64,000 bases of DNA from Legionella sp. MW5194 (GTDB lineage: Bacteria; Pseudomonadota; Gammaproteobacteria; Legionellales; Legionellaceae): NCBI RefSeq assembly GCF_016864235.1, contig NZ_CP045732.1, positions 2,046,001-2,110,000 of the forward strand, in the 5' to 3' direction. The notes below the pieces were generated by a model. It worked only from the letters and a program-made list of their open reading frames with translations, was not told the origin of the DNA and did not search any database. A program made the position numbers and the translations under genes. This document shows, piece after piece, positions 1 to 8,077 of this stretch (within the stretch, counting starts at the first letter, position 1; each line of letters starts with the position of its first letter).

Positions 1-199
1 GGCCCAGGTAAGGGTACACAGCAACAACCCTGTCACAACTGGCAGGATGGGAGGCATGGTTATCTCATTCGCGAAAGGTGTTATCCATAAACAAAAAATG
101 TGCCAATTGAAATGTTTCGAGCCACATGAGCTGCCAGCACATTCTCAATTGTCCACAGAGTCAGTACAATGGCTTATTCCTTTAAAAGAGCAATCCACC

Positions 200-628
200 A
201 TGAATGCTATTTTTCACCTCGCTTTCCCCGTTCATGATTTCAACCAGGCTAAACGTTTTTATCAGCAGCAACTGGGTTTTGAGTTAGGGAGGGAATCAGC
301 CCATGCACTCATTTTTAAATTCGGCAGCCATCAGATTGTCGGGCATAAAGTAGATGAACCACTGCCACTGCAAGCAGGGATTTACCCGCGACATTTTGGT
401 TTGATTTTTCTCGAGAGAATGGAATTTGATCACTTTGTCGGGCGCTTGAAACGGCAGGAGGTTCCATACGAGATTCCGCCCAAGATCCGCTTTGCAGGCA
501 CCACAATTGAGCATCACTCTTTTTTCCTTAGGGATCCCAGTAACAATTTATTGGAGTTTAAACATTACACTTACCCTGCCGCGATTTTTGCAGAAAAGGA
601 TGTTCATCAGGTTGGGGAAAGCCCATAA
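200..628 (+). CDS. VOC (glyoxalase/bleomycin-resistance fold) family protein
   Basis: A 142-aa protein of the vicinal-oxygen-chelate superfamily. The N-terminal strand FHLAFPVHDF, the helix QAKRFYQQQLGF and the closing motif RDPSNNLLEFKHY are typical of a two-module VOC domain. The last motif carries the Glu that usually binds metal. The substrate cannot be predicted. The open frame runs upstream to 47, but those 51 residues match no VOC feature. The ATG at 200 is preceded by AAAAGAG about 9 nt upstream and starts directly at the first VOC strand, so I chose it. The next gene is convergent, only a few bases away. Confidence 0.8.
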   Translation: MNAIFHLAFPVHDFNQAKRFYQQQLGFELGRESAHALIFKFGSHQIVGHKVDEPLPLQAGIYPRHFGLIFLERMEFDHFVGRLKRQEVPYEIPPKIRFAGTTIEHHSFFLRDPSNNLLEFKHYTYPAAIFAEKDVHQVGESP

Positions 629-632
629 GCGT

Positions 633-1169
633 TTATAGCGCGGAACAATCAAACTGCTGTTCGTCCAAAGCGACATCAGTACAGTAAAATTCACATAGCG
701 CCTGGCGGAAGCGTGCCGCACGCGGCGGCAAGCCCTGTCGGCAATAGCGAAGGGCCTGCTGATATACCGCCTCTTTAAAGCCCTGATAATCCGTTGGCGC
801 CCCATTGAGGTTATCGAGACTTAGACGAAAACGGCACCCGGCAGCCATTGATAAAATCCACTCCATGGCCTGCGGCTTGACCTCCACCTGCTGAAACAAT
901 TGCTGCTGTTCTTCATTACGTCCATCCGGAACATACCAATAACCAAAATCAACCTGCAAACGCCGTTCGGCGCCGGCAATTAACCAATGGGCACACTCAT
1001 GAAGCGCACTGCTGAAAAAACCATGAGCAAAGACAATGGCATGCCATGGCCGCTCGTTGTCGGCTGGCAGATAAATGGGCTCCTCTTCACCTTTGACCAA
1101 TCGCGTATTATAGGATGCGGCGAAACAGTGATTAAACAGCGTAATTAAATCCTGATAATGATGCACCAT
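633..1169 (-). CDS. epmC: Elongation factor P hydroxylase EpmC
   Basis: A 178-aa protein matching EpmC/YfcM in length and sequence. EpmC hydroxylates the beta-lysylated lysine of elongation factor P, the last step after EpmB and EpmA, and so supports translation of proline stretches. The metal-site motif HECAH lies at residues 57-61 (H57, E58, H61), preceded by the family-typical segment WHAIVFAHGFFSSAL. The family-typical FGYWYVPDGR segment follows. It stands alone here, without epmA, epmB or efp beside it. It is transcribed away from the DnaA-box region at 1310-1460. Confidence 0.9.
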   Translation of the reverse strand: MVHHYQDLITLFNHCFAASYNTRLVKGEEEPIYLPADNERPWHAIVFAHGFFSSALHECAHWLIAGAERRLQVDFGYWYVPDGRNEEQQQLFQQVEVKPQAMEWILSMAAGCRFRLSLDNLNGAPTDYQGFKEAVYQQALRYCRQGLPPRAARFRQALCEFYCTDVALDEQQFDCSAL

Positions 1170-1309
1170 CTTAAATTAAGCCGAAAAAAAAGAATGATTT
1201 TATCGTGAAATAGAAGTTGCCTGTAGTATTAAGCCAGGGCTTTCCAACAAAAAGATCAATAAATTTTGAACAGCGATGAAAAAGAGGGAAATTCAGCCTG
1301 TTTTATAGC

Positions 1310-1560
1310 GTATGCACAGACTTATCCACAGATTTTGTGGATAAGTCTGTGCATAACTTACAAAAAACCACAAAAAAACCTTATTAACACTGAGCGAATC
1401 AACAAAGATAAACGGAAGTTAACAGATAAAAACAGGGGAAAGCTTGAAAATTATCCACAGGCTTGGTAAAGATAAAAATCCTGCAGGGTTGACTATATTA
1501 GCAAATAATTTTTAAAAATACAGTGTTATTTTAAAATAATTTTAAACTATCGGATTTCAC
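1310..1560. other. DnaA-box cluster with adjacent AT-rich stretch (oriC-like)
   Basis: In the 400-base gap between epmC and the next gene there are three exact matches to the DnaA-box consensus TTATNCACA inside one palindrome (1322-1330 plus, 1336-1344 minus, 1348-1356 minus) and a fourth at 1451-1459. A one-mismatch copy lies at 1381-1389. Downstream, about 1490-1560 is very AT-rich with long A and T runs, like a DNA-unwinding element. Weaker boxes occur at 81-89 and 149-157. This arrangement resembles a replication origin or a DnaA-titration site. There is no dnaA, dnaN, gyrB or mnmG in the window, so the role is inference. The 67-residue frame crossing the region has no coding character. 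Confidence 0.55.
1311..1355. repeat. Perfect inverted repeat, 20-bp arms, 5-nt spacer
   Basis: Bases 1311-1330 (TATGCACAGACTTATCCACA) are the exact reverse complement of 1336-1355, around the spacer GATTT. Each arm holds an outward half-site TATGCACA and an inward TTATCCACA. As RNA it would form a 20-bp hairpin without a U-tract, so it does not look like an intrinsic terminator. It is better explained as paired DnaA sites. Confidence 0.9.
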
Positions 1561-1569
1561 GCCCATAAA

Positions 1570-2241
1570 ATGCACAGTGTCTCTCCATTCACTACACTCA
1601 TAAAAAGAACCCAGTCCGGACACAGCGTGGATGTTTATACTACGCTTTATGCGTTAAAGCAAAATGAACAGGCTTCAGCCTGGCGTGAGGAAAGCATTTC
1701 CCGTAACAGCTGGTTAGTTATTGCAGCACCTCATGGCGGCACCATTGAACCGTTTACCCAGGTGATTGCGCGGCAATTAGCCTACCCTCACTATAGTTTA
1801 TTCCTCTTTGAAGGCTTGAGTCGGCCAGGACGAGCCCTGCACGTGACGTCCACGCGCTTTCGCTCACCCAAACTCGCCCGTCTGCAGCAAGACGCTCGCG
1901 TTACTCTGGCGATTCACGGGATGAAAGGACGCATGCACCTGACATTGACTGGAGGACTTAACGCCTTGCTTCAGCGCCACCTCTGCGAGGCCCTGCAATC
2001 GGGAGGATTTGCAACCGGACTTTGCGGCGGTTCTTTATCGGGAATGAATCCTGACAATTTCATTAATCTTACCCCCGAGTACGGTGTGCAACTGGAAATT
2101 TCCCGCGGCGAGCGAGACGCCCTGCGGGAAGACCCGGAACGCTTTCATCATTACCTTGAACAACTTCGAAGAGGCATTGCAAACTACCAGGCTGCCTGCC
2201 TGCATGAAAGACAGGCAGGCAATCCCATTAAACGCGCTTAA
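1570..2241 (+). CDS. Poly-gamma-glutamate hydrolase family zinc enzyme (PghP/DUF867-like)
   Basis: A 223-aa protein resembling the phage-type poly-gamma-glutamate hydrolase family, zinc peptidases that cleave gamma-glutamyl chains. Signature segments are APHGGTIEP (H55, E60), LHVTSTRFRSP (H91) and LAIHG (H116), which correspond to the metal-binding and active-site blocks of the family. No signal peptide is visible. The actual substrate is unknown. The gene follows the AT-rich end of the DnaA-box region and its last 14 nt overlap the 3' end of the convergent avidin-like gene. The family is best known in Bacillus and phages, so its presence here suggests acquisition. Confidence 0.7.
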   Translation: MHSVSPFTTLIKRTQSGHSVDVYTTLYALKQNEQASAWREESISRNSWLVIAAPHGGTIEPFTQVIARQLAYPHYSLFLFEGLSRPGRALHVTSTRFRSPKLARLQQDARVTLAIHGMKGRMHLTLTGGLNALLQRHLCEALQSGGFATGLCGGSLSGMNPDNFINLTPEYGVQLEISRGERDALREDPERFHHYLEQLRRGIANYQAACLHERQAGNPIKRA

Positions 2242-2641
2242 ATACATCGTGTCCGATAAAACGCGCTCCGGGGCCCTGTGTCGCGATATGCGTTGATTGA
2301 TGCGCCAGAATCGACGTGGTATCGATCATTGCTTTGCCCTGCTCAATGTTGCCGATAAAAGTCAGCACCGAACCGCAGGCAGGATAATCCACACTGATGG
2401 TAATGGCATTTTTTACAATATAACCCACAACAGGACGCTCACTGCCAATCGCTTCCTGGCATTCCCTGGAGGCAACCGCTGTTTTGAAAGTCCCTGACAA
2501 GGTGTCTTTTGAGGTAAAATGCAAGGTCAATACTGAACCCCGCTCATTTTTGTAAGTGATGGTTTCACGGGCTGGCGATGTCGCGTCAGCACCGGCAGAC
2601 AGGGTCACTAATACCGCGCAGGCAATGGCTTTACACTTCAT
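2228..2641 (-). CDS. Exported avidin-like protein lacking tryptophan
   Basis: A 137-aa precursor with a signal peptide (MKCKAIACAVLVTLSAGADA, cleavage near residue 20) and an avidin-fold domain. YKNERGSVLTL aligns with the first strand of streptavidin, LSGTFKTAV with its LTGTYESAV strand, and FIGHDVFKRV (C-terminus, D132) with LVGHDTFTKV. The protein has no Trp at all, so every biotin-contacting Trp of classic avidins is missing; the counterpart of Tyr43 is Phe. Cys61 and Cys89 could form a disulfide. The start at 2641 was chosen because GGAG lies about 6 nt upstream; the frame opens 4 codons earlier. Biotin binding is doubtful; the ligand is unknown. Confidence 0.75.
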   Translation of the reverse strand: MKCKAIACAVLVTLSAGADATSPARETITYKNERGSVLTLHFTSKDTLSGTFKTAVASRECQEAIGSERPVVGYIVKNAITISVDYPACGSVLTFIGNIEQGKAMIDTTSILAHQSTHIATQGPGARFIGHDVFKRV

Positions 2642-2685
2642 GATATTCTCCATAATGCGTTGTCAATCCGTCATTGACGAGGCGC

Positions 2686-2714
2686 ACTATAACCAAATCA
2701 CCGAAACTTGTACA
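2686..2714 (-). promoter_or_regulatory. Candidate promoter of the avidin-like gene
   Basis: On the minus strand, TGTACA (2709-2714) and TATAGT (2686-2691) are separated by 17 nt, about 45 nt before the chosen start. The same arrangement, in a closely similar sequence, precedes the PdxH-like gene at 3365-3393. Confidence 0.55.
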
Positions 2715-2721
2715 GGCTGAA

Positions 2722-3318
2722 TCAGGGAGAAAGCAACTGATGAATCCAGGCGCCATCCCTGTAGCTGAAACAGCTTACATCCGAAAGTTCATCGCTGCGG
2801 TAACTGTAACAGTAAACGGTTTGTGGTCTAACACGAAAACCACAATAAAGCGGGCTGGGTGGGATTGGTTTATCCTTCAATTCCATCGTCAGGCGTTCTC
2901 TTTTTTGCTCGAGGACGTCTTTACTTGGGATAGGTTGCCCTGACGTGGGGGCGTAACTTGAAAACCGTAACTGTGCTTCGCGCGCATTATTTTGCCAATA
3001 CCAGGCGGTTTCCTCAGCCGACAGCCCCTGCACTTCGCCTTCAATGCTTATCTGTCGCTGATGCAATTCAAACCAGAACGTCAACACCGCATTAGGGTTA
3101 GCCATTAGTTCATTGACTTTTCGGGTCCCTTTTTGAGTAAAAAACAACAGGCTGTCTTCAGTGATTTCGCGTACAGCCACAACCCGCGCATGCGGTACCG
3201 GATGAGGCACAGAAGCAACGGTAGACAGCACGGCGTGCTGCGGATTGGCCGCTCCGGCTTCCTTTTCTGCCAAAAGCCATTGCTTAAGGCAAGCAATGGG
3301 TGAAAGTACCTGACTCAT
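2722..3318 (-). CDS. Pyridoxamine 5'-phosphate oxidase (PdxH) family protein
   Basis: A 198-aa flavoprotein-fold protein of the PNPOx family, the FMN oxidases that make pyridoxal 5'-phosphate. The order matches PdxH: ARVVAVREI and LLFFTQKGTRKVNEL (FMN phosphate and product-binding region), AVLTFWFELHQRQISIEGEV, ETAWYWQNNAREAQLRFSSYAPTSGQPI, then PSPLYCGFRVRPQ and a short terminal motif WIHQLLSP where PdxH usually has WxxQRLAP. The C-terminal half is more divergent than in a typical PdxH of about 215 aa, so it may be a paralogue with another substrate. ATG at 3318 was preferred over the in-frame GTG one codon earlier. Confidence 0.75.
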   Translation of the reverse strand: MSQVLSPIACLKQWLLAEKEAGAANPQHAVLSTVASVPHPVPHARVVAVREITEDSLLFFTQKGTRKVNELMANPNAVLTFWFELHQRQISIEGEVQGLSAEETAWYWQNNAREAQLRFSSYAPTSGQPIPSKDVLEQKRERLTMELKDKPIPPSPLYCGFRVRPQTVYCYSYRSDELSDVSCFSYRDGAWIHQLLSP

Positions 3319-3364
3319 CACGGAATCCCCGCCTCATCTGATGAAAAAAGAAATTAACGGCGTC

Positions 3365-3393
3365 ACTATAATCAACTCGCCAGGATTTGTACA
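3365..3393 (-). promoter_or_regulatory. Candidate promoter of the PdxH-like gene
   Basis: On the minus strand, TGTACA (3388-3393), a 17-nt spacer and TATAGT (3365-3370). Over about 33 nt it matches the promoter at 2686-2714 at roughly 25 positions, including CTGTACAA and TTATAGTG, which suggests shared control or a copied promoter. Confidence 0.55.
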
Positions 3394-3536
3394 GCCATGA
3401 AGAAAGCAAACGAATGGTAAGGAGTACGGTCGCGAATCACTTACCCGAAACCACGATAAAAACCCGTTAAACACATTTTCATCCCCCCGTTTTTGGCATA
3501 CTCTAACCACTCCAATGATCCATCGGGAGGGATATG

Positions 3537-4943
3537 ATGAAAGATGATAAAAGGGACAGTAGCGATAGCAAAAATAGCAAACCGACCCTCAATTATACCA
3601 AAACCTATAGCCAGTTCCCGAACTATGGGAATACACCTTCGTCAGCCCGGCCGGGAAAACTGAAAACGTACGACAGCAAACCGGCTTCCCCTGCTTTTTC
3701 AGCAAAGGACACTAAAAGCGACGCGGAATCAGCGACACTGAAAACCACCCCCTCACTTCCCTTGCCGGGCAAAGAGGACAATGATAACCAGTCCTTCCAT
3801 GACACCCGGGTGATGAAATTACCGGAGGTGGACTACCTGCCCGCCAGTCCGTCCTCCCTGGGCACGATCCAGGATAACGCACTGCTTGAAATCGATTTGC
3901 AGTGGCTCGGAAATCCCGATTCTTTCCGCCAACAAATCATCGCCTGGCAGCAAAGCCAATTTAAAAACAGGCTGTTTGAAATGATTTGCCTGCTGGGTGA
4001 GATGCTTAAACTCCCTGGCCAATACCTCCACTTTGTTGATCCATTCAGCAAACAACATTACACCCTGACCGATGATACACCTGACAAGGCGGTTAAGCGG
4101 CATTATTCCTACTTTGGTATTCTAAAGCAGTTGCATGCGCTTTTGCGCGACTGCCGTGAGGTGTGTGAAACCAAGGCTTTATTTGAACTTCCCTTGAATT
4201 CCGTGGGGAAAGAAACAACCCTTGAAGACGCATTCAAAAGCCGCCCAGTGTTAAGTCTGTTTGCCTATAAAGAGGAACAAAATAAAGCATTGCAGGCTTT
4301 TTTAGCCGCGATCCTCGCTAAGGAATCGTTGCAGGAGAATTTAACAAAGGCAAAAACTGCCTTGTTAAACACCCTGTCTGAAAAACAAAAGCAGGATACA
4401 ACCCTCATGGACAAAGCCGATACGGAAGCCGCCAAAGTCGCCGTGTTGCTTAAGGCTTCGAGTGATCTGATGGATATGTGCATCCGTCTGGACAGTTGCC
4501 CTAACCCAAGCTCACTTGGCAAAATCAGGCATTTAACCGTGGTCCAACGACCCACGGCCACTGCCTCAACCGCGGACGGCCATGAATTCATGGATTTATT
4601 GGGCTTCCTCAACAGTTCCCACATGCCGCACCTGGAAAGCCTTATTATTGAACACTACGACCCTCGCAACTGCCTTGAACTGAGCAATCTGATTGCTGTT
4701 TTGGTGAAGAAAAACAGCGCGCTTAAAATCATGATTAGCCACCATTTTCCTGAAAAAGACAAATGCTCTGTTTTCTCACCCTATCAGGAGAAATACCCTG
4801 GCCTCTCGGTTAAGCGGATTAATGTGCAGGCGACTATTGACGTGGATAATGCCTGCACCTTTTTCCCTGCGTCACCCGCGAATAAACGACGAAGCGTTTC
4901 GGAACAATCCCCCTCGGTGCGCATTGACTATACACCGAAATAA
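3537..4943 (+). CDS. Orphan protein, candidate Dot/Icm effector
   Basis: A 468-aa protein I do not recognise. The first about 100 residues are low-complexity and rich in Ser, Lys, Pro and Asp (disordered). A helical middle part follows (about residues 115-320, with a Lys/Glu/Ala-rich stretch near 255-310). A segment near 355-410 (HLESLIIEHY...NSALKIMISHH) is weakly leucine-rich-repeat-like. The C-terminal 25 residues are rich in Ser, Arg and Pro. There is no signal peptide or membrane segment. Cytosolic, eukaryote-like composition and orphan status fit a type IV effector, but this is inference. GGAGG lies 6 nt before the ATG at 3537; an ATG at 3534 is too close to it. Confidence 0.6.
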   Translation: MKDDKRDSSDSKNSKPTLNYTKTYSQFPNYGNTPSSARPGKLKTYDSKPASPAFSAKDTKSDAESATLKTTPSLPLPGKEDNDNQSFHDTRVMKLPEVDYLPASPSSLGTIQDNALLEIDLQWLGNPDSFRQQIIAWQQSQFKNRLFEMICLLGEMLKLPGQYLHFVDPFSKQHYTLTDDTPDKAVKRHYSYFGILKQLHALLRDCREVCETKALFELPLNSVGKETTLEDAFKSRPVLSLFAYKEEQNKALQAFLAAILAKESLQENLTKAKTALLNTLSEKQKQDTTLMDKADTEAAKVAVLLKASSDLMDMCIRLDSCPNPSSLGKIRHLTVVQRPTATASTADGHEFMDLLGFLNSSHMPHLESLIIEHYDPRNCLELSNLIAVLVKKNSALKIMISHHFPEKDKCSVFSPYQEKYPGLSVKRINVQATIDVDNACTFFPASPANKRRSVSEQSPSVRIDYTPK

Positions 4944-4950
4944 CCTATAG

Positions 4951-4970
4951 CCGGAAAGATCGCTTTCCGG
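4951..4970 (+). terminator. Hairpin after the orphan gene
   Basis: CCGGAAAG and CTTTCCGG form a perfect 8-bp stem with a 4-nt loop just after the stop at 4943. There is no clear T-run, so termination is likely but not certain. Confidence 0.45.
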
Positions 4971-5010
4971 TAAGATTGGCAATTCTTAAACTGATCAACA
5001 GGTTAACTCA

Positions 5011-6309
5011 ATGAGAAGGATTTTCGCTTTTTTACTTTATTTTTTTATTACCCAAAGCATTGCCGCATCGATTTTCTCAGCGGATGACATCAAAACCCTC
5101 AAAAAAAATTTCCTCGCCAACATCACCTCCGAGGGCTCCATCATGGCTTCCCCGTCAAAAGCCAACCCAGACTATTATTATGACTGGACGCGTGATTCAG
5201 CCATCGCCATGGATCTAATTGAACATTTTTATGAAAGCAACCTTAACGCCAAAGACAAAACGCGTCTGCTGAATTACGTCAATTGGGTAGAACGGGTTCA
5301 ACACCAGACTGAAACACTGCCTGGCTTTGATATTCTGGGGGAACCCAAATTTTACATGGACAGCCGCCCCTACCAGGGTCCATGGGGAAGACCACAAAAT
5401 GACGGCCCCGCTCTGAGGGCATTAACACTCATTCGTTTTGCCCAGGTATTGCTGAACCATAACGAATCAGCTTATGTAAAAACCCATCTGTATAACCAGA
5501 GCCTGGATACAGCGGACATGGGCGCCATTAAAATTGATCTGGAATACACCGCCCACCATTGGCAGGACATGAACTATGATCTTTGGGAAGAAGTGTACGG
5601 CCATCATTTTTTTACAGCGATGTGCCAACGAAAAGCCCTCATCGAAGGCGCGAAGCTGGCCAGGGCGCTTCATGATAATGAAGCGGCAGTCTATTATGAA
5701 GCACAGGCCCGCTTTATTGAACTGCGGCTTGGCGAGCATTTAGACTCTAAAAACATCCTCATCCAGGCGACGCTGCCGCCTCATCCAGGACCGCAAAAAA
5801 CCTTGGAGCTTGATTCAGCGGTGATGTTGGGCGTGCTGTTGGCCAATACCCATGACGGCGTTTATGCTCCTGACAATCTGTATGTAAAAAATACGGCCGC
5901 AGCCTTAAAAAGACAATACAGAGCCCTCTTTCCCATTAATGACACCCACTATCAAGCCGTCCTGTTCGGCCGCTACCCTGGCGATACCTATGATGGTTAC
6001 CGCAATGACGGCGAAGGCAACCCTTGGTATATTCTGACAGCGACCATGGCCGAATATTACTACACCCTGGGCGACATGTTACCGCTCACCCAAGCCAATG
6101 GGCCTCTGATTAAACAGTATTTTGAAGAAGGCAACGCTTACCTGATTCTTGTTAAAGACTATGCATCGGATTTAAATTTAAGTGAACAAATCAACTTGTA
6201 CACCGGCAATCCGCAAGGCGCCAACTCGCTTACGTGGAGTTACGTGGCAACACTTCGCGCCATTATTCTGCAACAGAAGCTCGCAACCAAATTGGGTGAG
6301 TTAAGCTGA
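5011..6309 (+). CDS. gamA: Secreted glucoamylase (GH15), GamA
   Basis: A 432-aa glycoside hydrolase family 15 enzyme with a signal peptide (about 1-19, ending SIAAS). It hydrolyses alpha-glucosidic bonds of glycogen and starch from non-reducing ends, releasing glucose. GH15 landmarks in order are YYYDWTRDSAIAM, the DLWEEVYGHHFFTAM block holding the general-acid Glu, RYPGDTYDGYRNDGEGNPWYILTATMAEYYY, and LSEQINLYTGNPQGANSLTWSY with the general-base Glu. In L. pneumophila GamA is a type II secretion substrate needed for glycogen use. Here it stands convergent to the Entner-Doudoroff operon and sugar transporter that would consume its product. Confidence 0.92.
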   Translation: MRRIFAFLLYFFITQSIAASIFSADDIKTLKKNFLANITSEGSIMASPSKANPDYYYDWTRDSAIAMDLIEHFYESNLNAKDKTRLLNYVNWVERVQHQTETLPGFDILGEPKFYMDSRPYQGPWGRPQNDGPALRALTLIRFAQVLLNHNESAYVKTHLYNQSLDTADMGAIKIDLEYTAHHWQDMNYDLWEEVYGHHFFTAMCQRKALIEGAKLARALHDNEAAVYYEAQARFIELRLGEHLDSKNILIQATLPPHPGPQKTLELDSAVMLGVLLANTHDGVYAPDNLYVKNTAAALKRQYRALFPINDTHYQAVLFGRYPGDTYDGYRNDGEGNPWYILTATMAEYYYTLGDMLPLTQANGPLIKQYFEEGNAYLILVKDYASDLNLSEQINLYTGNPQGANSLTWSYVATLRAIILQQKLATKLGELS

Positions 6310-6625
6310 TAAATGCCCGCCTGCGCGGGCAAGACAAGCTTAACTGGGTTACGGCATGCCTTGTTAGGCCTTACCCGCGACGAGCCTCAGTCGTGTAGTT
6401 TTCCTTATGATGCCTGCTGACCTGCGGGCATCCATTGCGTGGCAATAATCATCCAGATAGTCGTTATTTCTCCAGGGAGAGGGTTTAACACAAATGGCCA
6501 AGCTTGTTCAGGGTATCAAGAACACTATAAGAAGCAAATACGCAATAATTAATCGGAGAATAAACCACGGCCGTGTTAACAGCTGAAACAGCCATTGCCT
6601 TTCTTAAAAGGCAATGGCTGTCGTA
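6310..6625. other. Convergent intergenic region, 316 nt, no gene seen
   Basis: The region between gamA and the sugar transporter holds a GC hairpin just after gamA (GCCCGC CTGC GCGGGC, 6314-6329) and the long hairpin at 6588-6621. The rest, about 6330-6585, shows no coding frame or clear motif. Confidence 0.6.
6588..6621 (-). terminator. Terminator of the zwf-to-transporter operon (possibly bidirectional)
   Basis: ACAGCCATTGCCTT pairs with AAGGCAATGGCTGT in a stem of about 14 bp with a short loop, a few bases after the transporter stop. A weak T-rich tail follows on the minus strand. Confidence 0.65.
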
Positions 6626-8047
6626 TTAATTAAATAGCGCCTCACCAGCATTATCCAGCGGCAGGGAAGCGGTGGATTGTGCAGCCGGTTTTCTGCCCAA
6701 TTCACGCAGGGGTTTGCCGCTTAGCAGGTAGTCCTCAATGGACTCCAGGCTGATGTTTTTTGTCTCAGGCATGAAATAAATCGTGTAGACCAGACCTAGT
6801 AAACAAATCACGGCATAAATGAGAAAGGTGTATTCAATGCCAATGGCTTTATGCAGGAGAGGAAAGGTAAAAACCGTCAACGTATTAAACGACCAGTTGC
6901 TCATGGACGACAGGCCCATTCCCGCACCGCGAACATAGAGGGGGAAAATTTCAGCCATGGCAATATGCGGTACTGGACCAATACTGATGGCAAATGAAAA
7001 AATATACACGGTCAGGCAGAGCACGGACAAATAGCCAAGCAGCGATACCTGATACAGGGAAAACACGCTAAGCGCAGCAAGACTGATGCAGGCGCCGCTG
7101 AAGCCAATCAACAACAATTTGCGGCGGCCAATCCAGTCAACACAGTAAATGGCGATCACCGTAACCAGTAAATTGACAATGCCAATACCCATGGTGGCAA
7201 GAATCTGGCCCGTGGCATTGGTAAAACCCAGGTTTTTAAAAATTTCCGGTGCGAAATAAATAATGACATTAATGCCACTTAACTGCTGCAGGCAGAATAA
7301 AATCATCCCCAATGACAAAACGGGCAGCAATGGTTTCCGAAACAAGGCCTTCCAGTTTTTTTCGGCCGGTTCGCGTTTGAGCGTGGTTTCGATGTGGGTT
7401 AGTTCCTCAGTAATGGATGCTTGCCGGCGCAGCAGGCGCAGGGAACGGGCAGCGGCTTCGCGTCGGCCGACACTCAATAACCATCGCGGTGATTCAGGCA
7501 GAAACAGAATACCTGCAAACAGGATAAATGCCGGTATGGCACTGGAAGCGAACATCGTCCGCCAGGCCTGGTGTTCAATCAGCAGGTAATTGGCACAATA
7601 GGCACAGACAATACCAATGGTAATGGCTAATTGATAAATGGCAACCATGGCCCCGCGTAAATTCACGGGCGCCGTTTCAGCCAGGTAGAGTGGTGTTGTA
7701 ACGGAAGCAATACCAATCGCCAAGCCAAGAACAAATCGCGACACAATGAGCATCCAGGTCGCGGGAGCAAGCGCCGCACCCAGGGCGCCAACAAAAAAAA
7801 GTGCGCCGGCAAACGACAATAACGAGCGTCGTCCGACGCGTTTCACGTAACGGGTCCCCAGCAAAGCGCCAATCAGCATGGAGCCAAACAACGCACCAAA
7901 AGGAAGTGCGGCGGCCATGGTTCCCACATGGGTGTGGGTGAGCGTAAAATGAGTTTTCAGCAGGTCAAGCGATCCAGCAATAATGCCTTCATCATAACCA
8001 AAAAGAAATCCAGCGAGCGAGCCTATTATTGCGACTAACCATGCCAT
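6626..8047 (-). CDS. MFS sugar:H+ symporter (sugar porter family), last gene of the ED operon
   Basis: A 473-aa, 12-TM major facilitator of the sugar porter family. Motifs seen: GFLFGYDEGIIAG at the N-terminus, VKRVGRR and DWIGRR after TM2 and TM8, PESPRWLL at the end of the first half, QQLSGINVIIYF in TM7 and PETKNISLESIE at the C-terminus. The position after eda in the glucose operon points to glucose import, matching the YwtG-type transporter of the L. pneumophila cluster. Its exact specificity cannot be read from sequence. Confidence 0.88.
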   Translation of the reverse strand: MAWLVAIIGSLAGFLFGYDEGIIAGSLDLLKTHFTLTHTHVGTMAAALPFGALFGSMLIGALLGTRYVKRVGRRSLLSFAGALFFVGALGAALAPATWMLIVSRFVLGLAIGIASVTTPLYLAETAPVNLRGAMVAIYQLAITIGIVCAYCANYLLIEHQAWRTMFASSAIPAFILFAGILFLPESPRWLLSVGRREAAARSLRLLRRQASITEELTHIETTLKREPAEKNWKALFRKPLLPVLSLGMILFCLQQLSGINVIIYFAPEIFKNLGFTNATGQILATMGIGIVNLLVTVIAIYCVDWIGRRKLLLIGFSGACISLAALSVFSLYQVSLLGYLSVLCLTVYIFSFAISIGPVPHIAMAEIFPLYVRGAGMGLSSMSNWSFNTLTVFTFPLLHKAIGIEYTFLIYAVICLLGLVYTIYFMPETKNISLESIEDYLLSGKPLRELGRKPAAQSTASLPLDNAGEALFN

Positions 8048-8077
8048 ATTCTATCCTTAAAAGTCCATGTTGTTTTT

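Noticed and set aside
47..199. N-terminal extension of the VOC protein
   Set aside because: Its 51 residues show no domain features, and a better-placed ATG with a ribosome-binding site lies at 200.
1266..1469. Open frame of 67 codons across the DnaA-box palindrome
   Set aside because: Lys/Asn-rich, no ribosome-binding site, and it overlaps a structured non-coding palindrome.
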